A stretch of 64,000 nt of DNA from Hysterangium stoloniferum (GCA_015178975.1 WHVD01000052.1:372001-436000); one strand, 5' to 3'. Positions 1 to 11,395 are shown, numbered from the stretch's first letter. Made by a program: numbers and translations. The notes: generated by a model not told the origin, from the sequence alone.

Positions 1-70
1 TCCCCCATCAACTGCAATATCATGGCTATGCTGACAAGCTACTGGGGATCCAAGAACCCCTCACTGAGGA

Positions 71-486
71 ATGGGAACAACACAATGCATATCATATGCA
101 AAGGCAATGATCGACCTGATTGTGAAAAATCCCATTGGTCACAGTATCCAACTCACAGACACCACACATGAGGCATGGTCTGCACTAAAAAAAATCCACA
201 GTATGTTGTCTGACATAGGTTTGTTAAACACTGATAATGAACTTCATGCAATCAAACATACTGACGGTGTGGATATTTTAAACCATTTTTCACAATTGTG
301 GGAATGATGGGCAAAGGTCAATGCACAAGGAGGAAAAATGATGACTCGACCTTTCATATAATCATCACCACCTCAATGCCCAAGGAGTGGGACCTAGCCA
401 TTGGGATACTTTTCTCACTGAAAACATCACATGAAGTAATTGCAAACCTCAACTTACATGATACAACACTTGCTCGACACAGATAA
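71..486 (+). pseudogene. Copia-type gag relic (UBN2-like), frameshifted
   Basis: Two reading frames (71-307, then 298-486) together resemble the gag polyprotein start of Ty1/Copia retrotransposons: a stretch with THEAWSALKKIH, a predicted helical region ending HFSQLWE, then, after a frameshift near 300, TSMPKEWD followed by a VIANLNLHD segment. In the family this part of gag packages element RNA. Neither frame has a good start and no zinc knuckle follows, so this is a broken fragment whose 5' end may lie outside the window. The assignment rests on motif resemblance only. A Copia RNase H relic lies at 45072-45420, but nothing shows that the two belong together. Confidence 0.5.
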
Positions 487-1540
487 CAAACACCACAATC
501 ATCACAAGCTGTCACAACAACCAGACCCAACTGATCAACTGACATTTGCTCCAACCTGAACTGCAAGCATGTAGGGCACACCATTGACAAGTATTGGATT
601 AATTGAATGCTTGTACTTGATTAATTCAATAAACTTAGGTATGGACCTTGAATAATCTATGTAAGTGTTGGCAGGATTTCAGTAAGGATACTTATTAGGT
701 TTATTATGTATTTAATAAGCCTAGGAGGATATCTGAAAACTATTAAGTATACCAAATTCTAATATACTCTAAAGGTCATTTAAACATCTGGGATGTGATT
801 CAAACATAATTTGGTTTTAAAAAGTTTTAAAAAGTTTTAAACTCTCTCATACATTACAAACTAAAGAATCTTTCCGGACACAAGTAGACAATAAAAAAAA
901 TTAGTAGTTTGAAACACTAATACTTTTAAAAAATAGATACCTTTAAATAGTCCATTCCATGCATATGTATATCATTGGCACCTCTAAATACATATGTATT
1001 ACTTCGGAATGGATCTGTTAATCTAAACAGATTTCTACTTGATTCAACATACCCAGAATATATAGGGGGTTTTACTTAATAAAGACAGCTGTGGTATGAA
1101 AAATTTCCAATAATATTTTACATATTTTACATGGAAATAACTTCATTACAACTTTTAAAAAACAAAGTACTAATAAAAGTATTAGTAGGCATCTGTAAAA
1201 GGAAGGAAATTATATACAATGGAATTTGTTAAATAACTATGGGTTGTATAAGATGTAATATGGAGAACTATTTCTGATGGTTGTTTTTTGATGATATAAT
1301 TGTTTCAGAATAGATATCACTATTTAAAGATGGAGTTTTGTAAAAATAAGACTTTATTAGTAAATATTTGAGATTATAGTAATTATAAACACCCTCCCTA
1401 AGGGGTAGCTGTGAGGCTGCCATCTAGGTATGGTGTTCCATTTTCCTGATGATTTCTACAATGAGCATGTCACATTTGCCATGAACAGTGACAGAGATAG
1501 GGCCACTAGAATATCTAGCTACAAGATATAGGCTACTTAA
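487..1540. other. AT-rich stretch, no gene seen
   Basis: No frame of useful length and no recognisable domain. The sequence is AT-rich with short homopolymer runs and looks like old decayed intergenic or transposon DNA. Confidence 0.5.
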
Positions 1541-1870
1541 ATTCCTTCATTCTATGGGCCATTTAGGCACCCCTTCCCAACTCCCTGATGCTGCCTCCCA
1601 AATGTTGCATGTGCTTCTGCCAGCTGATGAAGATACCTGCCCATAAATTATTATGAAACTTGGGAACCAATTCAGAGATGTTGGAAATATAGTTATCTCA
1701 GTACAATGGGATTAATGCTCATTTCAGCACAAAGTTTCTTTATAAAGCATATGAAACTAGCCTGCATGATGGCACATCTATGTTAGCACTATTTGGTTGG
1801 TACCTGCTCACACAGAGTACCAAAGTCCTCTGCTTGTGTTTTAGCTGAGGTTCAGTTGGGGCTTCTCTCT
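1541..1870 (+). pseudogene. Decayed NLR hydrolase-domain fragment
   Basis: Read on the + strand, this stretch can be followed codon by codon against the third coding exon of the NLR genes at 51 and 63 kb: a stretch corresponding to SQMLRVLLPVDE, then TNSEMLEI, LSQYNGI, TKFLYKAYETSLHDGT, and after a broken intron a stretch like VPKSSA at about 1815. Stops and small indels interrupt it (a TGA in the LLRNL segment, a TAG after EMLEI). It is therefore a third NLR in the window, reduced to one exon and part of the next, and 50 kb from the functional-looking cluster. No NB-ARC or TPR sequence follows; the Gypsy relic G0 starts about 800 bp further on. Confidence 0.75.
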
Positions 1871-2689
1871 CTAGTTCAGTCATATTGAAGAGACAGTACA
1901 GTATAGTTGAGGCTGGTGTAACAAAGCACTGATCAGGATGTCTTTCTCTTATTCTCATGTCCAACAGGAAGTTCTCTGTCACAACTGTCACAGTCACAAC
2001 ATTGTCACAAAATATTCATCTTTGACAAAAACTTTGACTTGATCTTCTATTTGACATCTTTGACACCCTCAAAAATATTTGATGAACATTCAACATATAT
2101 TCGACTTGTCTCATTTCGACATCATATATGATTTTATTCTTAGGTCATAGTATAATCATAGTTTAACAAAGAAAGGCATAAAAGGGCAATGAAAGGAATG
2201 AGGGAAGTCAGTCAGAAAATCTCTCCATTGTACATTAATTGTCTGTATTGTTAATCTACTCTCGATCTTATCTTTTGTAATCATCATAACTTTTCAACAT
2301 TAACATCTGTGAGCCTTCGTGACTGGTATTAGCCTCTTACTTCATCAACAGGGCAAATCTATACTTCATTGAATGAGGCTTTTGTATTCAGTTTAGTAGA
2401 ATATATTATGATTATTATTTGACTTTATCAAAGGAATTTCAATTTGCATCAGTATTTTCTGACTATCAACTGTTGATGAAGCCCAGGACATGATCTGAGA
2501 CTACCAAATTGTTGAGTACTATGCACTTCAATCTGTGGCTTCCATTCCTTAACCAAGAGCTATTTGATATCAAGAATTCCAGTATCTCTGTTAACTAAAA
2601 CCCAAAGAGCTACAATGTCAACTACTATTTGAGTTACATCACCAATTCGAGAATCCAAAGAAGTTTGAGAAGAGCTGATCTTCCCTATT
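1871..2689. other. Unassigned AT-rich DNA with a small inverted repeat
   Basis: No gene recognised. An exact 11-bp inverted pair (2341-2351 and 2470-2480, TTCATCAACAG against CTGTTGATGAA) encloses about 120 bp. It could be the remains of a 5' LTR or leader of G0, but I could not define LTR ends. Confidence 0.35.
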
Positions 2690-3755
2690 CAAGAATCTGA
2701 GTCATTTTTAACATCTTTACCTGAGTCTCCACCCCCAGAACCTGTTACTTCTGAGGATGAGACAATGCTTTGAAATTTCAGAGATGCACTTGGAAAAGTA
2801 TTGAAGGAACAGTTCTCTTCCTCTTCCTCGAAGGAACCTGAAATTACTGTGAATAAACCAGAAAAGTTTACCAGAGAAGAGCCTTCAACATTAAAGAATT
2901 TTATTGCCCAATGCAAAATGGTTTTTTGATCTTGACCAAAATCATTCAACTCTGATCAGTTGAAAATTACAATGGTAACTTTGTATTTCTAGAAAACAAC
3001 TTGAGAATGGTGGCAACCTTATTTGCTGAATCCTCCAATTCCTCCTCCATCTTTCCTTGTGGATTATCTCAACTTCTTGGATTAATTATATGCTCAGTTT
3101 GGAGAAATTGATGCAGAAGGAGAAGCTGAAGAAAACTCAATAATCTTTGAATGAAGACTCATCATCATGTTGTGAAGTATTTGATACAATTTGTGAGTCT
3201 CACTGCTCAAACTCGATACAATGAATTTGCTTACAACAACAATTTTACAAGGGACTTCCAAATCAAATTACGGATGAAATAGTGAAGCTTCAAATTCAAC
3301 TGGAAAGTTTTACCAAATTACAAATGGCAGCCCTTTGACTGGATTCTTATTATTGGATGCAAGAAAATGAATGACAATGAGAAACAGAATCAAGTTTAAC
3401 TCAGTGAAGATTTGAAAGGAAACAAACAACAACACCTTCAACTTACCCTTCGACATCTCAAATACGTTTGACTTCAAAATTGATGACACAGACTCCACGA
3501 ATAATTAGGCCTTTGACTCAAGTGAAACTATCTTTGACAATTCTAGGATCTGATGGTCAGTTACTTCCTGCCAAATGGGAGAGAAGATTTAAAGAAGAAT
3601 TATATATACTATGTGGAGAAAAAAGGCCATTCAGTGAGGAATTGTCTGAAAAGAAAACTCAACAAGTCACAAAAGGAAAACTCATTGAAATTCAAGATTT
3701 GACAACTCAACCCAATCAGTTGAATCAAGAATCAAAGGTTCAATTGGAAAATTGA
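2690..3755 (+). pseudogene. G0 gag relic
   Basis: Fragments match the gag pattern seen intact in G2. An acidic/serine-rich N-terminus is followed by a segment that parallels the PEPFTGSNPNKLSTFL region of G2 (here KPEKFTREEPSTLKNFI at about 2860-2910). Then come the tryptophan-containing EWWQPYL segment and AQFGEIDAEGEAEENS (parallel to TNFGPYDPTGEAENS). The open stretch 3468-3755 is the C-terminal, probably zinc-knuckle, part (CGEKRPFSEE in place of a CX2CX4HX4C knuckle). Frameshifts and TGA stops make it non-functional. Confidence 0.65.
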
Positions 3756-3776
3756 AAAGGGATACTCTTCAGACAT

Positions 3777-6686
3777 GTGAAGAGTATCAAAAAAAAACTT
3801 GATCACATCAAAAAATATTTCTGTATAATATTACAAGTGGTAACAATTTCTGATTCTTTAATTATTGAACTTAAATTGAAGAAAATTCTGAAAATAAAAG
3901 CATTAATTGATTCAGAGTCTAGTCACATTTTTATGGACAAAACCTTTTCTCATCAAAACAATCTATCCTTCAATCAACTAAAAAATTTGTTATCTTTGAA
4001 ATTAATTGATGGGTCAATTCCGACATCAGGACAAATTATGCATACAACTACACTACAAGTTTATTTTCCATATGGGCAAATTCAAGAATTACAATTCTTT
4101 TTAACAATATAGACTCATCTTGTCAAGGAGTATTAGGACTCAACTGGCTGAAGCAATACAATCCTGTGATTGACTGGCAATCTGGCCATACTGTATATCA
4201 TTTGAACCTACTTCAACTCTGAATCTAATTCAAATGCCACTCAAGACTTTATTGGAAAAGAAGCATGCTTCAACCTTGGTGAGTCATCCATTTACTTCTG
4301 AGAAAATTCATGAAAAATCAAAACCCGAGACTATTAATCTGAGTATAAACATAGTAAACCAGAACCCATTCTTCTGAGCTGTGAAAGCAAAAGATTTACA
4401 AACTTTTGTGGTTTTCATTCACAATGAATCTTTCAAGACTTGTAAGGCCTCTGGTGCAAAAACTATGACTTCAACTTCTTTTGACATACTGAATGTCCTG
4501 ACTGAATATTTTGACTTCTTGGATATTTTTGATAAAAAAGAAGCTGAAGCCTGACCTCAACATCAAAGTTATGATCATGCTATCCCATTAGAAGAAGGAA
4601 CTATTCCACCTATAGGACTGATCTATTCGTTATCCAAGACAGAACTATAAATACTATGAGAATATCTCCAAGAAAATTTATCAAAGAAATTTATTTGATT
4701 GTTGCAATCTCCCACTGGTGCACCAATTGTATTTGTCAAGAACAAATATGGAAGTTTACGACTTTATGTTGATTATTGAGGACTTAATAAAATTACTCAA
4801 AAAAATTGGTATCCACTTTCTTTAATTCCCAATCTTTTGGATTGACTTTGAATGGTGAAATATTTTACAAAGATTGATATTCGAGGTGCCTATAATTTGG
4901 TTAGGATTGCCCCAGGTGATGAATAGAAAACAGTTTTTTGGACTCGATATGGATCTTTCAAATAATGCTCCAGCAACCTTCCAACAATTAATGAACGAAA
5001 TATTTGCAGATTCACTTGACATTTGGGTCATTATCTAGCTTGATGACATACATATTAATATTTTCTGACCGTTGAAAAACATTTATGACATGTTCAAGAA
5101 GTTCTTTGATGGATTCAACAAAATTGATTATTCACAAAACCTGAAAAATGTGAATTTTACAAGACTAGTATTGAATTTCTAGGATATGTTATTTCTTCTC
5201 AAGGTGTATATATGGATCAAGAAAAAATCAAAGTCATTCAAGATTGCCCTGACCCACAAAAAGTCCATGACATTCAATTGTTTTTAGGATTTGTGAATTT
5301 CTATCGAAGATTTATTCCAAGTTACTCTGAAATTGTTTTACCATTGACTTGACTTACTTGAAAAAATATTCAATGGCATTTCAATGACAAACATCAACAA
5401 GCATTTAAATTTGAAAAAAGAATTTACTACAGCCCCAACTTTAATCCATTGGCATCCAGAATATAAAGCTATACATGAAACTGATGCTTCTGATCATGCT
5501 ATAGCCTCAATATTTTATATGCAGACTTCCAACAATGACATTCATCCAGTCACCTATCATTCAAGAACTCTTTTGACTTCCAATATTAATTATGATACTT
5601 ATGACAAAGAATTATTGGCAATATTTTAATCTTGCAAAATTTGGCAACATTATTTTGAAGGAACAAAAGAACCAATTGTTAGGACCAGAAAACCCACCAG
5701 GCTCCAGGCCCCATCCTGTATGCACCCAACTCTCTATACCAGTTGTAGCTAACCAGAAAACCCGCTAGGCTCCAGACCCCACTCTATACTGTATGCACTC
5801 AATGCTATGCCCACCAAGTTGAAGTTCACCCATGTACATCAAACCTGTCTATACATGTCCAACTCTGTTCCATGCACCAGTCACCAGACTCCACCTGGAC
5901 AACCTGTCAGCTTTCTAACTGAGCTCCACTCCTGTTATGGTCAAATGACCTGTCATGCTTCAGACTCTGCCCCCATTCCATTCCATCCCTAACACCTAGT
6001 TTGGTGTTTATTCATCCCAATTTATGTTTACTTGTTTAAACTTTTATTATTACCAGATTTAGTATTGCATACAGTCCACAGTCTATACATTATAGTCTAA
6101 CTGATATTTGTACATACAATCAATCCAGTCAGAAAATTGATTAAGTTTCCCCAGTAACTCTAGCACCTATTCTACTCTATCTCCACCTCTCACCTCACAA
6201 TGCTAATGACCCCATCAGAGCCCACAGGCTTTCTGACTAGGTCTTTTGATATCAACACACATCAACCTATCAACTACACCCAGACTCCCTGGGTTTCCCA
6301 TCTACGTGTTTGAAATTGGATGCTATGATCTCATGAGGGTGCAGCCTATAAGCTGAAGCCAAGTCCTACTAGAATACCCATGGGTTCCTCTGGAAACCCT
6401 CTGTTAAGCTCTGCACAACCCTTAACACAATTGACATTTTAATGGATCACAATAATCTCAAATATTTTGCAACAACTCAAATTCTCTCTTGACAACAAGC
6501 TCAATGGGCAGAATATTTATTGACTTTGAATTTAAATATTCAATTTCAACTGGGAAAATTAAATTTGAAAACAGATATTTTTTCAAGAAGAAATGATGTC
6601 TATCTTAACAAACCCAACTACTTGCAAAAAAATCCCACCAATCTTTGACCAGTGTTTATGAATGAACAGATCAATGGCTTCCCTTT
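3777..6686 (+). pseudogene. G0 protease, reverse transcriptase and RNase H relic
   Basis: The protease active-site region is at about 3900-3940 (ALIDSESSHIFMD; the usual DSG triad is changed to DSE). RT follows from about 4690 (PTGAPIVFVKN, SLRLYVDY, TKIDIRGAYNLVRIAPGDE). The catalytic YLDD region near 5035 reads with a stop. The RT connection and RNase H follow (SIEFLGYVI, then ETDASDHAIASIFY at about 5470-5520). The LTR inserted at 5677 splits RNase H between KEP and IDILMDHNN; joining the flanks and removing one copy of the duplicated CAAT restores the frame. Multiple stops and frameshifts: pseudogene. Confidence 0.8.
5677..6427 (+). mobile_element. Solo LTR (beta-like) in G0 RNase H
   Basis: It starts TGTTAGGACC, ends CTTAACA, 751 bp, with CAAT repeated on both sides (5673-5676 and 6428-6431). 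With the LTR removed, the RNase H reading frame of G0 is restored. The conserved LTR hairpin (see findings) is at 6338-6360. CpG is depleted, so this is an old insertion, but younger than G0. Confidence 0.85.
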
Positions 6687-8745
6687 GTGCAACATATTAT
6701 CTTCAATAGTGAGAAAGCTACTTTGATCATGGACACTGATCAATTATTAAAAAATATATTGAAAGCCCAAAAAGAAGATCAATTCACTCTTGATAAAATT
6801 CAACAGATTTCTGACAACATTGAAGAAGATTGGCAACAAAATGAACAAGACTTTTTATGTTTTCAAAACAGAATTTACATTCCTGATTATCGAAATATTT
6901 GACTTTGAATTCTTCAATCAAGACATGATCACATTACCACAGGTCATTTTGGACAAATGAAAACATATCAAGTGATATATCAAGATTTCATTTGGCCCTG
7001 ACTTTGACAAGATATTCCAAGATTTTATTCAATCATGTGTAACTTGTACAAAATTGAAAACTCCATGATATCGACCCAATGGATTACTTAAACAACTTCT
7101 GATCTCTCTTTGACTATGGCATTTAATCTCGATGAATTTTATTGAACAATTACCGACCTCTAGTGGTTACAACTCAATACTTGTAATCATCAATCAACTA
7201 TCAAAACAAGCAATATTCATTCCAACTTATACTATGATCAATGCTCCTGAACTTCCTTGACTTTTCATATTACATACATGTCTTTTCAAAACATAGAGTT
7301 CCAAGTCATGTAACCTCCGATCAGGGATCTGAATTTGTGTCAGATTTCTTTTGATCTCTCAGAACAGCACTCAATATGAAATTACATTTTACTTTGGAAT
7401 ATCATCCTGAAGGTGATGGACAAACTGAATGAGTCAATCAAACTCTTGAACAATATTTACAAATATATTGCAATTATCAACAAGACAATTGGGCAGAATT
7501 ACTCTATCTAGCTGAATTCACTTATCACAATGCACTTTCTAAGACAACTGGTGGAACACCATTTTTTGCCAATAAAGGTTATCATCCATTGTTAGAAATT
7601 CACCCTGAAAAAGCTTCCACTCTCACTCATAATTACAGTATATGACAGATCTTGAAGCTTTACATAAACATCTCAAATCAAATATCCAGAAAGCTTAATT
7701 ACATTAAAAATATGCTGACATACATCAAAAAGAAGTAATTGCTTTTCCAATCCATTCTCAAGTTTTTGTATGATCTGACTTTATTCGAACAACTCAACCA
7801 TCAAAAAAACTAACAGAAAAATTATTAGGCACTTTCAAAATCATCACTCAACCCAGATCTCATTTGTATACATTAAAAATTCCCAATCATCTCAAAGGAA
7901 TTCATCCTGTATTTCACATTTCTATGTTAGAACCATTTTATCCCAATACTTTCCCAAATTGAAAACAACCACCTTGTTAGGACTGGGAAACCTGCTGGGA
8001 CCTGGAATGCATCCTATAAGTATCCGACTCTCTATATTGCACAATCATATGCTCTGGACTCTGCACAGATAACCCAGACTCCATTCTATATGTCCTGACT
8101 CTTTGTATCATATGAACTATGCACCGGACCCCACCTGGACATTCTGGACCCCCTTGTTCTCAATCTGTCCTTGCCCAATTGTCATCTGGTTTAGTTTACT
8201 GCCATGTTTCCCTCTGGTTTATTGTCTTATTGTACTCTTGATATGTCCTTTTGTATGTCTGATTTAGTAGTACAATAACCTACTAGTCTATGTATATAGT
8301 CAAATAGTTATTGTACATACAATTTGATTATAAAATTGACTTAGTTTCTACTTGTCTTTTGCACTTTGCATATTCTTGGAACCCATGGGTTTCCCATTCA
8401 CTCCTGTTTGAAATTGGACAATGCAATCTGAAAAGGCACAGCATATAAGCTAAAGCTGCATCCTTCCTGGAACTTCTGCAGGTTTCCCCAGAGACCCACC
8501 TGTGAGCCCCACACTTAACACACCTCCACCACCAATTTACATTGAAGAAGAACCTGAATATGAAATTTGAGAAATTTTGGATTAAAAATTCAACAAAAGA
8601 TATAAAGACTCATTACAATATTTAGTTGCTTGGTTAGGATATGAAGGGACAGATGAAGAAACTTCTTGGTTAGGTTCTCAAGATCTCAAACATGCTTTCA
8701 ACCTTATCCAAGAATTTCATCAAAAATATCCAAATCTTCCATGAC
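6687..8745 (+). pseudogene. G0 integrase and chromodomain relic
   Basis: From the LLKNILKAQKEDQF stretch (parallel to the start of the G2 integrase segment), through the HHCC zinc-binding part (ITTGHFGQMK, CVTCTKLK at about 6930-7060), the catalytic core (SMNFIEQLPT, TSDQGSEF, DGQTE, NQTLEQYLQIYCNYQQDNW) and the GPY/F-type C-terminus, to a chromodomain (YEISEILD equivalent at about 8555, YLVAWLGYEGTDEETSWLG at about 8620-8680). The LTR at 7975-8520 sits just before the chromodomain. Stops at many former Arg codons. Confidence 0.8.
7975..8520 (+). mobile_element. Solo LTR (beta-like, short type) in G0
   Basis: TGTTAGGACTGGG to ACACTTAACA, 546 bp, flanked by the exact 5-bp duplication CACCT (7970-7974 and 8521-8525). 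A slightly decayed LTR hairpin lies at 8435-8457. Another LTR of this type survives as a 3' part at 36523-36698. Confidence 0.88.
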
Positions 8746-8809
8746 ATTAAACTTTTGACTCAAAAAATTTTGACATTATTTTGACATTTATCCAACATAT
8801 TGGAAAACA

Positions 8810-9523
8810 CTTCAAAATTGCAAGATCAGCCTCTGATCTCCCAAGACATCCTTGACATCATTTGTGGGAAACTGTGTTGTGGTGTTTGGCACAAGAGGTT
8901 ACATCACAGGCAATGGCTACACAAGAAGTTGAGGACAAGTTTGCTATTATAATACAGCTTATAATCTGCTGTACCTCTAGTGTATGTGTAAGCACACATC
9001 AGGCATTCAATGTCACGGATAGGCTCTATACTCACCGAATGTTCCCAGGTGATCTCGGTCTGATAACCCGATTGCAGTGGCCCATGGCCACAATCTAATT
9101 GATACCTGTGTTGCCGATAAATCATTCAATGTCTCTGGATCAAGGATTGTGGTTACTGGGAAAACTGAGCACTGGCCGGCACAATGCAGAGTTAGCCAAG
9201 AGGGAAGTTTAGAATTGAGTGTACATTATCTCGACAAGGGAGGCTATACGGCCTTAAAGAGATTGTATGTGTGTGTGGGGAAAACAGTGTGTAAAAAACT
9301 GACCAACCTGATAGATGTTAGATAGGCCCACACAGCAGAGGTGGATCAGCAACCATGAAGCCATATGCAAGGTCACCGTAACCCAACAACAAGATATAAT
9401 AGTGTGTATCCACCATATTGGCTACATATATGTTGAAGGATGATGCAGTGAAGAGACCCCACACAATGATCAAGAAAAGACAAGTTTAAAGGACAAATAT
9501 GTAGATGATGGGAAGTGTATAAA
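8810..9523 (-). repeat. Inverted copy of the NLR upstream module
   Basis: Reverse-complemented, this stretch runs in register with about 52440-53140, the DNA upstream of the NLR gene at 51.9 kb. The similarity includes the peptide-like stretch HSVSIEPI-DIE and the segment around GTATAAA at the right end. It stops abruptly at 9523, where the alpha LTR begins: in the 52-kb copy the sequence continues from the same point. In this orientation an NLR on the + strand would have lain to the right, where G1 now sits. No NLR coding exon remains here. Confidence 0.8.
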
Positions 9524-10248
9524 TGTTAAGAACTGAAAACTGACTAATGTCGGTGTCCGACAGGGACCGATCGGAAGGACTTGGCTTCAGCTTACGTGCT
9601 GTGCCCTCGCAAATGTCTGTCCGTAGGGTGTCCTTAGATTTCGGACGGGCGAGGACTAATCCTAAGGAGTTCCTTTCGGCGAGATACCAATCGGAACCGA
9701 AGGACAAGTCGAGCGTCGGGCCAAGGGGTCAGGGCCAGGAGTGGGTGAGTGCACGCAAAGGCGGATGGGGGGATTCTTAGTATGGGACTGGTACAGATGT
9801 ATGAGGGTATTCTGAGTCGATATTCTGATTGCCTCGTAACTACAACTACAGCGGGTTCATATACAAGTAGCAAGTGTCTAGAAAATACTAATGGGGAGAA
9901 GGGTGGAAAATGGTATTAACAATAAGCTTGACTAGGAATGGCAAGTTTATGATTAGTTCAGAGGCCGATGATAACCAAGGGGGGAATTACGATAAAAGGA
10001 AATAGTTCAAAGACTACAAATATAGATAGACATATGCAAAACATAGGATTGAACAGATCAACATAATAAAAGGGACGTATCAAAGTTTAACCAGACAATA
10101 CGAGTTATTTTGACATGGGCGTAAACAGAGTTTGATCATTGTGGAAACATACATCAGCTTCGGGGCCGATGGTTTCCGAAGTGGTGACTTGAAAACATTG
10201 ATGTGGCGATAACCTCAGGACCGATAGGGTAGTGACACGGTTGTAACA
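9524..10248 (-). mobile_element. LTR alpha, 3' LTR of G1
   Basis: 725 bp, TGTTAAGAACTGAAAACTG to GGTTGTAACA on the + strand, that is TGTTACAACC to CTTAACA in element orientation. Family members: 20663-21382 (solo, -) and 31704-32423 (+). Conserved hairpin at 9583-9605. It is inserted in the NLR upstream module at GTATAAA. Confidence 0.88.
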
Positions 10249-10282
10249 GTATCTCCCCTTTTGGCCGAAATCCCAAGGAGGC
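10249..10282 (-). promoter_or_regulatory. Polypurine tract and conserved block next to the 3' LTR of G1
   Basis: On the - strand a purine run AAAAGGGGAGATAC directly precedes the LTR start, where plus-strand priming would occur. A block containing TTGGGATTTCGGCC is shared at the same place in G2 (15935-15968), G3 (27706-27739) and G4 (35947-35980). Because the opposite-strand gene starts about 140-180 bp away, the block could also belong to that gene's promoter. Confidence 0.7.
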
Positions 10283-10364
10283 CGAAAATCTAGATCCTGT
10301 ACGTAAAAACCTGTTGGGTATGGCTGGGTGTGTCAAACATCATGTGACTCGGCAAAAAATTACA

Positions 10365-10370
10365 TATAAA
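10365..10370 (+). promoter_or_regulatory. TATA box of antisense zinc-cluster gene, copy 1
   Basis: TATAAA, 51 bp before the ATG at 10422. Copies 2 and 3 have TATATAAAA and TATAAAA at nearly the same distance (16085, 27834) in otherwise weakly similar DNA. Confidence 0.6.
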
Positions 10371-10421
10371 AATTCGAGGGGTCCTGGTGCTTGAAATTCT
10401 ACTTCTCTTCCCTTAACCACC

Positions 10422-11395
10422 ATGACCAAAGGTTCAGGGTCGAAACCCTTCCCAGTTCAGTTAACAGTTGCGCCTATGTCGGTGCCGAGTGGACCAGCGA
10501 ACACGCAGGATCATCGGCACGTGCTCGAGCAGAAAAGAAAGGCACGTGAAGAGGAGGAGTGGAAGGAGAAGGAGGAGTTGGCAGCCATTGAGGCCGAGGA
10601 GAAGAAACAGGCGGTGGAAGAGGCTGCGTGCAAGCACTGGGAAGCAGTGCTTGCGAAGAACAAGCAGGAGGAGGCCGATCGGGCACAAGAGGAGGCGGTG
10701 GCAAAAAAGAAGCGGGAGGGGAAGGTAAGTCAGCTCCGGTATCTTTTGTGAACCTTACTGACATATATTTGTTAGTGCAAGGCTGCAACGCCTTTGGAGT
10801 CTGATGACAAAGAGGAAGAGGAGGACGAGGAGGATGCACCAGGGCCGTCGAGCCCCAAGGTGGGTTCGGTTTCCCTAAATGAAGGCTTTTTTAAATAATT
10901 TTCCTATAGAAACAAAAGCAGGCCCCAAAGGCGGGGCCTGAAAACGATCCTAAGTGCAACTGGTGCACGAAACAGGGTCGAATTTGCCACCCTCGGGCTA
11001 ATGGTCGGGGCCGCACTTGTCAAGAGTGCGCCGATCAGAAGCTTGGGTGCATCTTCCCAGGGGCCGATGGATCATTCCAGGAGCGACAGGCCGATGCTCT
11101 AGAAGAGCAAAACCGCCTTATGTGGACCTACTTCTCAGAGACGACTCGGTTCCAATTCGAGACACTGTGACAACAAGGGCTCATAACCGAACAATTGCGA
11201 CTTTTGGGTGTCGGGCTGGAGAAGCAGACCAGCGTTATTGAGTCCCTCGGAGGTCAACTGGAGCAGTACTTGGAAGTCTCGAGTTGCGATGGAGTTGGGC
11301 ATGAGATGGTTTGTCAGAGAAGGTCGGTGAAGTGGTATCAGTGGCTGTCAGTGCGGGAGAGGGTTCGGAGGCTGGAGAGGAGGGAGAAGTTGTAG
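10422..11395 (+). pseudogene. Antisense zinc-cluster/coiled-coil gene, copy 1 (in G1)
   Basis: Exons 10422-10724, 10776-10859 and from 10910, with GTAAGT/TTAG and GTGGGT/ATAG introns at the same places as in copies 2 and 3. Exon 1 (101 codons) is a charged helix rich in KR and E (KRKAREEEEWKEKEE), a likely coiled coil. Exon 2 is acidic and ends GPSSPK. Exon 3 holds CX2CX6CX10CX2CX6C (CNWC ... CQECADQKLGC), the spacing of fungal Zn2Cys6 domains. A TGA at 11168-11170, plausibly from CGA, ends the frame; it then stays open to 11395 with more helix-like sequence. Known Zn2Cys6 proteins bind DNA; the role here is unknown. It is convergent with G1 pol, about 110 bp from its end. Confidence 0.75.

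Larger units (their letters stand above)
2690..8745 (+). mobile_element. G0: decayed chromodomain Ty3/Gypsy element
   Basis: An almost complete internal region of a Ty3/Gypsy retrotransposon can be followed in order: gag, aspartic protease, reverse transcriptase, RNase H, integrase, chromodomain. Every module carries stops or indels. Many stops are TGA where related copies here have an Arg codon, for example 6900-6902 and 6906-6908, which align with an Arg-Leu-Arg stretch in G2. Two solo LTRs (5677-6427, 7975-8520) are inserted in it with target duplications. I found no flanking LTRs of its own. It is more AT-rich and more diverged than G1-G4, so probably the oldest element here. Confidence 0.85.

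Noticed and set aside
9547..9873. Open frames in the alpha LTR (both strands), and similar ones in other LTRs (15841-16053, 23552-23878, 44209-44779)
   Set aside because: They lie fully inside LTRs, are not kept between copies of the same LTR family, and match no known protein.
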